Shown here: piece by piece, positions 6,495 to 12,698 of the stretch
How the letters are laid out: each line of letters begins with the position of its first letter
Numbering within the stretch: the first letter of the stretch is position 1
Assembly (NCBI GenBank): GCA_041687475.1
Contig: JAWLBW010000121.1
Location: forward strand, 1-12,698
DNA from: JAWLBW01 sp041687475
Lineage (GTDB): Bacteria > J088 > JAWLBW01
Length of the DNA: 12,698 nucleotides
Reading direction: 5' to 3'
The notes under the pieces: model-generated
Database searches by the model: none
The model's input: only the letters and a program-made list of their open reading frames with translations
What the model was told of the DNA's origin: nothing
Made by a program: the position numbers and the translations under genes

Positions 6495-7769
6495 TCAGGT
6501 AAGCGCCTTGGCCGCGATGTCGCGGCGAACCTGCACGCCGTCCCACGAAATGCGGTCGACGGCTTCGTAGGCGCGGTCGCGGGCGGCCTTCAAACTCTCG
6601 CCTCGCGCCGTTACGCCGAGCACGCGGCCGCCGTTGGTCACGACGCGACCCTGCTCGTCGGTTTTCGTGCCGGCGTGAAAGACCTGCACGTTGTCGAGCT
6701 GCGCGGCTTCGTCAAGCCCCGCAATCACGTCGCCCTTGCGCGGCGAGGCCGGATAGTCGGCGGCCGCCATGACCACGCAAATGGCCGGGTCGTCGGAAAA
6801 GGTCAGCTGCGTGTCGCGGTCGAGATCGCCGCGCGCCGCCTTGACCAGAATGGGCACGGCGTCGTCTTCCCAGCGCATCACGATGGGCTGGCATTCCGGA
6901 TCGCCGAAACGCACGTTGAATTCCAGCGTTTTCGGACCTTCGGGCGTAATCATGATACCGGCATACAGCACGCCGCGGAACGGCGTTCCCTCGTCGGCCA
7001 TGCCCTTGACGGTGGGCTCGATAATGCGTTCGAAGATCTGCTTGTACAGCGCCGGTGAAACGAGCGGCGCGGGCGAATAGGCGCCCATGCCCCCGGTGTT
7101 CGGCCCGGTATCGCCTTCGCCGATGCGCTTGTGATCCTGGCAGGTGGGCAGCGGCAGCACGACCTTGCCGTCGGTAATCGCGAGAATGCTGGCTTCAGGA
7201 CCGGTCAGGCAGTCTTCGAGCAGAATGGTCTTGCCGGCCGGACCGAATTCTTCCTTCTCGATGCAACGGCGAATGGCGTCTTCGGCCTCTTCTTCGGTCT
7301 GGGCCACGAAGACCCCCTTGCCCGCGGCCAGGCCGTCGGCCTTGACCACGATGGGCGCGCCGTGGGCCTTCAGGTACTTGAGCGCCGGCTCGACGGCGTG
7401 AAAGATTTCGGCGTGCGCGGTGGGAATGTTGTGCCGCTGCATGAAGCGCTTGGCGAATGCCTTGCTGCCCTCCAGCGACGCAGCCGCGCGCGAAGGACCG
7501 AAAATCTTGAGGTTGCGCTTTTCAAACGCGTCGACGATACCCAACGTGAGCGGCAACTCGGGGCCGACCACGGTCAGGCTGATGCGCTTGGTTTCGGCGA
7601 AGTCGGCCAGGGCGTCGACATCGTCGACGGGCAGATCTACGTTTTCCGCGAAAGCGGCCGTGCCGGGGTTGCCTGGCGCCACATACAGTCCGTCGACGAG
7701 GCGACTCTGCGAAAGCTTCCAGGCCAGGGCGTGTTCGCGCCCACCGTTACCGATGACTAGCACTTTCAT
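6495..7769 (-). CDS. purD: Phosphoribosylamine--glycine ligase (GAR synthetase)
   Basis: This cytoplasmic enzyme performs the second step of de novo purine synthesis: phosphoribosylamine plus glycine plus ATP gives GAR, ADP and phosphate. At 424 residues it is full length for bacterial PurD. The N-domain has GNGGREHA (7-14) and VVGPELPL (67-74). The ATP-grasp part has GPSRAAASLEGSKAFAK (91-107), VVKADGLAAGKGV (141-153), GPNTGGMGAYSP (222-233) and the metal/ATP site EFNVRFGDPECQ (283-294). The C-terminal domain ends near 420. AGGA at 7777-7780 lies seven bases before the ATG. Its common partner purH is not adjacent in this window; the gene stands alone between two long spacers. Confidence 0.98.
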   Translation of the reverse strand: MKVLVIGNGGREHALAWKLSQSRLVDGLYVAPGNPGTAAFAENVDLPVDDVDALADFAETKRISLTVVGPELPLTLGIVDAFEKRNLKIFGPSRAAASLEGSKAFAKRFMQRHNIPTAHAEIFHAVEPALKYLKAHGAPIVVKADGLAAGKGVFVAQTEEEAEDAIRRCIEKEEFGPAGKTILLEDCLTGPEASILAITDGKVVLPLPTCQDHKRIGEGDTGPNTGGMGAYSPAPLVSPALYKQIFERIIEPTVKGMADEGTPFRGVLYAGIMITPEGPKTLEFNVRFGDPECQPIVMRWEDDAVPILVKAARGDLDRDTQLTFSDDPAICVVMAAADYPASPRKGDVIAGLDEAAQLDNVQVFHAGTKTDEQGRVVTNGGRVLGVTARGESLKAARDRAYEAVDRISWDGVQVRRDIAAKALT

Positions 7770-7922
7770 TGGGGATTCCTGTTTGCGGAGCGCCCTCGGC
7801 GCAGAACCGGGCCGGGCGCGTGCATGCGATTGCGTGAATGTGTGCGCGGCGAGCAGCCGTTGGGGGCGGGCCGCGTCTGTCTCCGGTTTCGTTGTCTCGT
7901 TCGACCGGGATGGAATCAGGGT

Positions 7923-7951
7923 ATTGTAGGCGAAACGCCCGACCTGCGCAA
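7923..7951 (-). promoter_or_regulatory. Probable sigma70-type promoter for purD
   Basis: On the minus strand TTGCGC (-35, 7946-7951) and TACAAT (-10, 7923-7928) are separated by exactly 17 bases. Transcription would begin near 7916, giving a leader of about 147 bases before purD. No PurR-like operator was recognised. Confidence 0.45.
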
Positions 7952-8140
7952 ATCGGGTGGTGGGAGATGCGTCATCGAGGCGGTGGGCTCGGTGAGTTGA
8001 TGCGAGGGGGAGAAAACTTACACCCTTCGCCCAAACTCAGGGCATGCTCCGACGCGAAGGCGCAGAGTTGTTTTGCGAAGTCTGATGGGGTAGTTCGCTT
8101 CCCCAGATGGTGGCTTGCTCAGGTTCGCTGCTCTACGGAT

Positions 8141-8215
8141 AATCTTTTTCTGGCGCAGAATCTTTTTTTGTCCTGGTCCACCCCGTCCACTACGTCCCCC
8201 CCGTCCATCAGTCCA
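8141..8215. repeat. Degenerate tandem repeats (AATCTTTTT and GTCCA words)
   Basis: AATCTTTTTCTGG (8141-8153) is followed at 18 bases by AATCTTTTTTTGTCCTGG (8159-8176). Then GTCCA recurs at 8176, 8185, 8203 and 8211, with GTCCC at 8194. The T-rich part includes a weak TTCTG-GCG-CAGAA stem followed by T7 on the plus strand, but no plus-strand gene lies upstream for it to terminate. Confidence 0.5.
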
Positions 8216-8238
8216 TTCCGGCTTGCAGGCACGCAAGG

Positions 8239-8264
8239 AAAAAGGGGCGAAGACTATTCGCCTT
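8239..8264 (-). terminator. Rho-independent terminator of the ceramidase-like operon
   Basis: On the minus strand the stem GGCGAA/TTCGCC (arms at 8257-8262 and 8246-8251, five-base loop) is followed by CC and then five T (8239-8243). It lies about 40 bases past the stop codon of the 824-aa gene, in the right orientation. Confidence 0.7.
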
Positions 8265-8300
8265 CCCCCCTTGGTATTTGCCTGGTTTCCCGGTCTGTTG

Positions 8301-10775
8301 TCAGGGCCGAATGATTTCGACCGTTCGGCCGGGCACCTGGTTGCCCCAGGAGTCGGCGATGTCGCCGGTTGCGAACCTCACCGTGAGATTGCCGGTTGCT
8401 TCGCCGGGAATGTCGAAAACACCTTCCAGCCGCGGAAGCTCGTTGCTGTCGGGCGCAAGCGCAGACAGCTTGTCGGTGCTTCCATCGTCGACCCAGCCAA
8501 GCGTAAGCGTATCGATTGCGACACCGGCATGCTCGATGACGACCGTACCCGTGAGCCGACCGGCGTGGGAATAAGCGGGGGTTCCGCGTTCGCTGTACAG
8601 GCGGAAGTTTCCAATCTGGTGCTCGCCCCGTTCATCCCATTCCGGAGCCTGTTGGGGGAAGAAGGCAGTGACTCTGATGTCGAGCTTTCCTGCGTTTTCC
8701 ACAACCTGGAAAAAGTCGCCTGCGGCATCGAGTGTGCCGTTTCCGTCGCTGTCGTAACCGTTGTGAGTGCTCAGCGCGGCTGACGGTTCTACCCGGAACG
8801 TACGGGTAAGCAATTCGTAACCTTCGCTTTCGCTCGTGCCCGAAGCGAGAGCCGTTCCAGAAATGCGCATACGGTAGTCGCCTTTGGGAACCCAGGCGGG
8901 AATGTCCCAGCGCACCTGCCACCGATGGTCGCGCACGGTTGCCTCGGGATTCTCGAGGTACGTGGGCGAAGCTTCATAATCGGTTGCCATGTCGAGACCG
9001 GCATTCGACACAGCACGCCAATCGCGGAAATTCAGCGACTGCCACGCGTCGCCGACCTTGCGCTCGACCGTCGCAATCGGAAGCCCCAGGGCCGGATCGC
9101 CGCCGGAAAAGGCAACATCTACAGCCTCGAAGCGCGAATACCAGGTCGCGGGCTCGCCGTACACGGCCGGTACCTGCGACGAAGCGGTCGCCGCCACCGG
9201 TTCATATTCGATGGGCGGCAGCTGAACCCGGGGGGGGACCTGTTTCGCAGCCGCTTTTCCCGTATGCAGTTCGCGCAGCAGATCGGCTTCCTGTTCGATG
9301 AGCCAGGGGGCGAACTTCCATCCCCAATACGAAATGGTGGGCTCGTAGCCGCCGCTCAGCCAGTCGTCGGGCATGAGAATGTAACCGTTGTGGTCCTGCG
9401 CATAGCCGAGCAGCAGCGTTTCGCCGAGACCCAGCTCTTCGGCATGGGCGTGCAGCCGACGCCCGACCTCGGACACGGGTTCGCCCGGAATGGTGAGCAG
9501 AGTCAGGGGGCCCACACGGGCCGCGGCGATATCGGTGTGATATTTACCCTCGCCTTCGTGGGCGACACCCAGGCACGAAACGCCCGTGGGGGTGGCCTTG
9601 CGCGCGGGGCACGATTGATTCGCCATCTGGCACAGCATGCCGCCGTCAGGGTAGAATTCGCCGGTTTCGTAGCCGAGCAGAGCATGGTTGAGGGGAATGC
9701 GCCGCGTCTTCACCTGCAGTGGAACCTCGGTGCTCAGGGGCTCGACGGCTTCGGCCTCGACCGCGCCGGTCACGGCACGGAACAGGCGAAACGCCTCTTC
9801 GGCCACGCGATAACCGGCGTCTTCCATGCGCTGGGTGCCGCGCCCTTCTCCCCCCGGAGCGACATCGCCCGCCGTGCCCTGCAGAAACATGACGGTCACG
9901 GGCGAGTCGAAACGTTCTTCCAGCTTTTTTTCGAGGTAACCGGGCGCGTCGACCGACAGGCGGTGGTTGTGGCCGCCGAAAACCGTACCGTGCATGGCGA
10001 AGTTCACCAGCACCGCAAGCGCGCCGCTCGACTGCCCCTCTTCATTGACCCGGTCGATTCGTACGAGGCGCACCGCCTGGTCAATGTTGCCCTCGCCGTA
10101 CATTTCATTGTCGACACAGCGTCTGTCTCGGGTGGCGTCGGTGCGCTCACCCCGGGCATAGCCCAGGGCGGCGGGCCCCAGGCTCTCACGGGCCTGCCGC
10201 AGGGCCGCGACGGCCGAACGGGCAAGCCTGTCGACGCTTTCGGGATTGAACGAGTCGACGCCATGCCCCACCGCATCCTGCCGCCAGCCTTCGAGGTGGT
10301 CGAGCAGCTTGACGCGCATGGATGTGGCAAACCGCGCCCCGCCCGCATGGGTGTGCGTGGCCGAAAGCAGCAGGCGGCCGCGCAGGTTCAACCCGAGTTC
10401 GGCCTGTGCCAGGGTGACGATACGTTCGACCAGTACGTCGGTCGAGAAAATGGCGTCGATACGCACGATGGCCAGGCGTTCGGCCCGGTTGTCGAGCAGC
10501 AGCGCCTTCGCCTTCGGCGGCGCCACGGTACCCCGGCTTGCCGGAAAGAGATCGGCAAAGGGGCTGCCGGGTTCGTCTTCGGGAAACTCGAAGGCGAGTT
10601 CACGGGTCTGCATGTAACCGGCGGTCGAGTGACCGACGGGCAGATCGATGAGGGCTTCGCCCGCACCGGCCTGCAGTGGCCCGGCTTTCACGGGCGTCTC
10701 GGCGCTATTTCCGTCACAGGCGGTCAGCAGGCCGATTACCAGCAGGCATTCAGCGAAACGGCGTAAACAGTTCAT
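8301..10775 (-). CDS. Neutral/alkaline ceramidase-superfamily lipoprotein (824 aa)
   Basis: This 824-residue exported lipoprotein has a signal peptide ending in LLTAC (Cys20) with Asp at +2. It belongs to the neutral/alkaline non-lysosomal ceramidase superfamily, zinc enzymes that cleave N-acyl amide bonds. The likely zinc site is conserved: ATHTH (His141/His143), NFAMHG (His262), IPGE (Glu432) and the Tyr of HNGYILMPDDW (Tyr465). The amidase motif GDVSPN reads GDVAPG (303-308), so Ala306 replaces the nucleophile Ser. DAPGYLEKKLEE (276-287) is typical of the family. A C-terminal beta-sandwich follows (about 545-665), then an extra region with an EF-hand-like loop DSDGNGTLDAAGD (675-687) and a further beta-rich tail. 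The ATG at 10775 is chosen because the signal peptide starts there, although the frame extends 42 codons upstream. The gene overlaps the stop of the 509-aa gene by 26 bases, implying coupling; the Shine-Dalgarno is weak. The substrate could be ceramide or another N-acyl lipid. Confidence 0.85.
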   Translation of the reverse strand: MNCLRRFAECLLVIGLLTACDGNSAETPVKAGPLQAGAGEALIDLPVGHSTAGYMQTRELAFEFPEDEPGSPFADLFPASRGTVAPPKAKALLLDNRAERLAIVRIDAIFSTDVLVERIVTLAQAELGLNLRGRLLLSATHTHAGGARFATSMRVKLLDHLEGWRQDAVGHGVDSFNPESVDRLARSAVAALRQARESLGPAALGYARGERTDATRDRRCVDNEMYGEGNIDQAVRLVRIDRVNEEGQSSGALAVLVNFAMHGTVFGGHNHRLSVDAPGYLEKKLEERFDSPVTVMFLQGTAGDVAPGGEGRGTQRMEDAGYRVAEEAFRLFRAVTGAVEAEAVEPLSTEVPLQVKTRRIPLNHALLGYETGEFYPDGGMLCQMANQSCPARKATPTGVSCLGVAHEGEGKYHTDIAAARVGPLTLLTIPGEPVSEVGRRLHAHAEELGLGETLLLGYAQDHNGYILMPDDWLSGGYEPTISYWGWKFAPWLIEQEADLLRELHTGKAAAKQVPPRVQLPPIEYEPVAATASSQVPAVYGEPATWYSRFEAVDVAFSGGDPALGLPIATVERKVGDAWQSLNFRDWRAVSNAGLDMATDYEASPTYLENPEATVRDHRWQVRWDIPAWVPKGDYRMRISGTALASGTSESEGYELLTRTFRVEPSAALSTHNGYDSDGNGTLDAAGDFFQVVENAGKLDIRVTAFFPQQAPEWDERGEHQIGNFRLYSERGTPAYSHAGRLTGTVVIEHAGVAIDTLTLGWVDDGSTDKLSALAPDSNELPRLEGVFDIPGEATGNLTVRFATGDIADSWGNQVPGRTVEIIRP

Positions 10776-12279
10776 CGAGTATCTCGGCAAGCAAGGGGGC
10801 GGTGTCGGGACCAAGCGATACGGATTCTTCGTAGTCGGTGGGGTCCCACTGCGATTTGGGCACGATGTATCCGAATTCGGCATTGGCCAGGCCGAAGACA
10901 AAGCGGTAATCGGCCGTCATGATCTCGCTGCGAATGGGCTTTTCGAGCGGTGCGTTCGGGTATTTCAGGCTTTCCCTGAGCGGTGTGCCTGCGGGGGCGT
11001 TGTGCATATCGCGGTCGTCCCATTCGAGCGGCTGCGCAAAGCCGCCCATGCCCAGTTCGGGGAAAAGCTCGCCGGGTACCGTGGCCATCTGGGCCACGCC
11101 GTCGCAAAGGTCGACGGCCACCACGGGCGTCATGATGCAGCCGCTCACGCTGCACTGCTCGGGCTCGTAAACCAGCTCTTCTTCAGAGGCATCGAGAATC
11201 TGCCCCTGCACGAGCAGGCGAAAGGCCCCGTTGTCCATGGGCAGCGCGGCCATGGCTTTGTTTACGCGCAGGCTGCAACCGTCGACGCTCTCGGCTTCGG
11301 CCAGCGCCTCGAGCGCCACGTCGGCAATACGGGTGCCCGTGGTCGCGGCCTGCTCGAAGGTGTGTACGTCGGACTTGGGCGTCATCAAACCGCCGATCAT
11401 GCCCACGGCAAAGACCGAGATGCCCCCGAGAGCTTCTTCCATGCGCTCGCGCGTAAAGTGAGGAAAGTCGGAGGTAATCTGATCGTTGCGCGACCACAGC
11501 ACTTCGGGGTGCATGGAAAATTCGACCAGCGACCCCACCGTTTCGCCGTCGGCGTCGACGAACTGCGCGGCGTAGACGTCGTTGTCGATGACCCAGGGGT
11601 ACCGCGAGTCGGCGTTGATATCGGGCGGCGCGTCGGCTTTCGCAAAGCGAACCGCCACGGGCACCATCTTGTCGAGCGCGGCGGTAACGGAGTCGGCGGC
11701 GCCCTTCATGACCTGCTCCTGAAAGCGGGGCACAATACCGGTCACGCCGAAGTACTCGCCCCACATGCCCATGGTATCGGGCGCTTCGTGGGTATGGGTG
11801 GCGGCTACGATGATGTCGCCTTCATCCAGATCCCAACACTTGCCGGCGGTTTCGAGCACGCGACGGCGAATTTCGTTGATGGTTCGGGGCAACAGGCCCA
11901 CGCTGTCGACGACGGTAAAGGACACGGCTTCGCGGTCGCGGGCAAGCACCATGGTGCGGGCCCATACGGGGTCGTGAATGCCCTGGGCGGCGCGGCCGTT
12001 GCCGAAGCCGGCGATCCACAACGGCTCCCATTCGCCGTTGCCGTTGGTGTCGATGGTTTCTTCGCCGGGATCGTATTCCTGGTTTCCGTTCTCGTCGACA
12101 TAGCCTTCGATGAATTCGGGGCTGAGATCGACGGCGGCAAAACCGGCGCGCAGGGTTCCATCCTGACGCAGGCATGCCCCCCGCTCGTTGGTTTCGGGCT
12201 TTGAATTGTCGCTGCAAGCCGTTGCAGTGAGAAGCAACAGGGCCGCCAGAGTCAGTCCTTGATTTGTGCGTCGAGCCAT
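10750..12279 (-). CDS. Neutral/alkaline ceramidase-superfamily lipoprotein (509 aa)
   Basis: This is a divergent paralogue-like neighbour of the 824-aa protein, covering mainly the catalytic part and lacking the long C-terminal beta domains. The signal peptide ends in TATAC (Cys22) with Ser at +2, the outer-membrane type under the E. coli rule. AGFAAVDLSP (45-54) opens the fold. Two Asp/Asn/Gly loops, DENGNQEYDPGEE (62-74) and DTNGNGEWEP (77-86), look like calcium-binding loops and sit before WIAGFGNGRAAQGIHDPVWAR (88-108). Zinc ligands are likely at ATHTH (His162/His164), EFSMHP (His257), VPGE (Glu404) and GYIVP (Tyr471). Where ceramidases have GDVSP this protein has GLMTP (297-301), so Thr300 sits at the Ser position. 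It overlaps the 80-aa gene by 28 bases and the 824-aa gene by 26. Whether it is active, and on which amide, cannot be read from sequence alone. Confidence 0.82.
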   Translation of the reverse strand: MARRTNQGLTLAALLLLTATACSDNSKPETNERGACLRQDGTLRAGFAAVDLSPEFIEGYVDENGNQEYDPGEETIDTNGNGEWEPLWIAGFGNGRAAQGIHDPVWARTMVLARDREAVSFTVVDSVGLLPRTINEIRRRVLETAGKCWDLDEGDIIVAATHTHEAPDTMGMWGEYFGVTGIVPRFQEQVMKGAADSVTAALDKMVPVAVRFAKADAPPDINADSRYPWVIDNDVYAAQFVDADGETVGSLVEFSMHPEVLWSRNDQITSDFPHFTRERMEEALGGISVFAVGMIGGLMTPKSDVHTFEQAATTGTRIADVALEALAEAESVDGCSLRVNKAMAALPMDNGAFRLLVQGQILDASEEELVYEPEQCSVSGCIMTPVVAVDLCDGVAQMATVPGELFPELGMGGFAQPLEWDDRDMHNAPAGTPLRESLKYPNAPLEKPIRSEIMTADYRFVFGLANAEFGYIVPKSQWDPTDYEESVSLGPDTAPLLAEILDELFTPFR

Positions 12280-12494
12280 TTGCCAGCCTTTTTCTTCAGA
12301 TCTTCGCCCTTATCTTTCGCCGAGTCGCCGGCATCTTCGACCGTCGTGCGAACCTTCTGCTTGACGTCGGCGCCCTTGTCGGCCACGCGCTCCCAGCCGT
12401 CGAAATAGAAGAATGCAATGGTGGCGAAGATGCCCGCGAGAAAACCGGTAACGAACACGCGCCACGTTTTCATCGAAGCCTTGGTTTCACCCAT
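12252..12494 (-). CDS. Small single-pass membrane protein, YtxH-like layout
   Basis: This 80-residue protein is the first gene of the operon. A hydrophobic segment (about residues 11-30, VFVTGFLAGIFATIAFFYF) is followed by a highly charged helix (36-78) rich in Lys/Asp/Glu/Ala with spaced hydrophobics, as in YtxH-like or apolipoprotein-like amphipathic helices. I do not assign a function. It could be a membrane anchor or an envelope-stress or lipid-associated helix. GGAG at 12502-12505, seven bases before the ATG at 12494, supports this start over the internal Met8. Its last nine codons overlap the start of the 509-aa lipoprotein gene, so translation is probably coupled. Confidence 0.75.
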   Translation of the reverse strand: MGETKASMKTWRVFVTGFLAGIFATIAFFYFDGWERVADKGADVKQKVRTTVEDAGDSAKDKGEDLKKKAGKWLDAQIKD

Positions 12495-12566
12495 GACGAT
12501 TCTCCATTCGTTGGTTTCGACCCAGACCCGCCGGCCGGTCGCCGACCGAATCGGTTATTGCGGTCG

Positions 12567-12575
12567 ATTGTAACA
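12567..12575 (-). promoter_or_regulatory. Possible extended -10 promoter of the ceramidase-like operon
   Basis: On the minus strand TGTTACAAT is an extended -10 (TGn plus TACAAT). No good -35 lies 16-18 bases upstream, where the sequence is GC-rich. The start would be near 12560, about 65 bases before the 80-aa gene. This is the only promoter-like motif I see between that gene and the presumed insertion sequence. Confidence 0.35.
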
Positions 12576-12606
12576 CGAACGCACCGACGTCCGCCGTCCT
12601 GGTTGT

Positions 12607-12652
12607 TCGTCAAAACATGGGTACCACTCATTTGCCAAGACATGGGTCCCAA
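12607..12652. repeat. Paired 21-base direct repeat in the IS terminus
   Basis: The copies at 12607-12627 and 12632-12652 are offset by 25 bases and match at 16 of 21 positions. The common core is ACATGGGT, followed by ACCA or CCCA. They are probably transposase-binding sites. Confidence 0.6.
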
Positions 12653-12690
12653 TTTTAGGCTTTGACTATTTCCTTATCAAGGGAGTAGTG

Positions 12691-12698
12691 ATGGCCTG
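12691..12698 (+). CDS. Start of probable transposase (cut by window edge)
   Basis: The ATG at 12691 follows GGGAG (12681-12685) with five bases between. Only ATG GCC TG is visible: Met, Ala, then Trp, Cys or stop depending on the next base. A Met-x-Trp opening would suit many IS481-family transposases. Nothing more can be read. Confidence 0.4.

Larger units (their letters stand above)
7770..8300. other. Gene-free spacer upstream of purD
   Basis: This 531-base spacer contains the probable purD promoter (7923-7951) with an untranslated leader of about 147 bases. A small GCGCC-CTC-GGCGC hairpin lies at 7790-7802, and the terminator of the ceramidase-like operon at 8239-8264. A tandem AT-rich element occupies 8141-8176 and a GTCCA-rich stretch 8176-8215. 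I see no riboswitch I recognise. Open frames crossing it look like shadows. Confidence 0.6.
12604..12698 (+). mobile_element. Probable insertion sequence end, IS481-like (truncated by window)
   Basis: From TGT at 12604 the DNA changes character: it is AT-richer than its surroundings and carries two imperfect 21-base direct repeats at 12607-12627 and 12632-12652 (16 of 21 identical, sharing ACATGGGT). These look like paired transposase-binding sites of an IS terminus. A good ribosome site and a start codon follow. IS481-family elements begin with TGT. Assignment rests on this, the ACATGGGTACCA-type end I associate with such elements, and the partial MA(W?) start. The right end is outside the window. 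Confidence 0.5.

Noticed and set aside
7131..7760. 209-codon plus-strand open frame
   Set aside because: It is antisense to purD, which is certain from its motifs.
7770..7916. Purine riboswitch in the purD leader
   Set aside because: I could not find the conserved three-way-junction core or any known riboswitch motif. The leader has only a small GC hairpin.
8148..8169. Plus-strand Rho-independent terminator
   Set aside because: The stem is only five mostly AT pairs and there is no plus-strand gene upstream for it to end.
8925..10766. 613-codon plus-strand open frame
   Set aside because: It lies wholly antisense to the 824-aa lipoprotein gene, has no recognisable motif or ribosome site, and is expected from the GC-rich codon bias of the real gene.
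10776..10901. 42-codon upstream extension of the 824-aa lipoprotein
   Set aside because: It would bury the signal peptide and lipobox inside the protein, and it overlaps the 509-aa gene more deeply.
10648..12204. 518-codon plus-strand open frame
   Set aside because: It is antisense to the 509-aa lipoprotein gene. Its His/Gly/Val-rich composition mirrors the complementary strand and it has no domain.

Overview
The window reads as chromosomal DNA of a GC-rich Gram-negative bacterium. Five of its nine complete genes carry lipoprotein signal peptides with a lipobox cysteine, one of those looks like an outer-membrane beta-barrel type protein, and the purD and FKBP genes are of ordinary bacterial type. 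A proteobacterial or former deltaproteobacterial/myxobacterial host is my guess. No rRNA, tRNA or strong marker fixes the lineage.

Layout. Bases 2-604 hold the 3' end of a plus-strand gene for a Gln- and Pro-rich, probably disordered protein that starts before the window. A strong GC hairpin follows it. An alpha/beta hydrolase (725-1630, minus) converges on that hairpin. A 642-base spacer of degenerate short repeats leads to a plus-strand gene for an unrecognised Cys-containing lipoprotein (2273-3529). A perfect bidirectional terminator (3551-3584) separates it from a convergent gene for a barrel-like lipoprotein (3618-4286, minus). Next on the minus strand is a two-gene unit, alpha/beta hydrolase then FKBP-type prolyl isomerase lipoprotein (6203 down to 4625), closed by a Rho-independent terminator at 4480-4507. 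Upstream of that are purD (6495-7769) with a plausible sigma70-like promoter, and a 531-base spacer.

The last third (8301-12494, minus) is one operon of three overlapping genes: a small single-pass membrane protein (80 aa), a 509-aa lipoprotein and an 824-aa lipoprotein. Both large proteins belong to the neutral/alkaline (non-lysosomal) ceramidase superfamily. The coding regions overlap by 28 and 26 bases, which suggests translational coupling, and a Rho-independent terminator follows at 8239-8264. At the right edge a probable insertion sequence (IS481-like, from about 12604) begins just upstream of this operon. Its transposase start codon is at 12691.

The most interesting part is the ceramidase-like pair. 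Both paralogues keep the His/His/Glu/Tyr zinc-site pattern of neutral ceramidases, but the catalytic serine of the GDVSPN motif is Ala in one and apparently Thr in the other. Their lipoprotein sorting residues also differ. The pair may therefore be a cell-envelope amidase/hydrolase system whose substrate is not simply ceramide. A second theme is that four gene-free spacers are built of short, drifting, word-like repeats, with an 11-base word shared between two of them.
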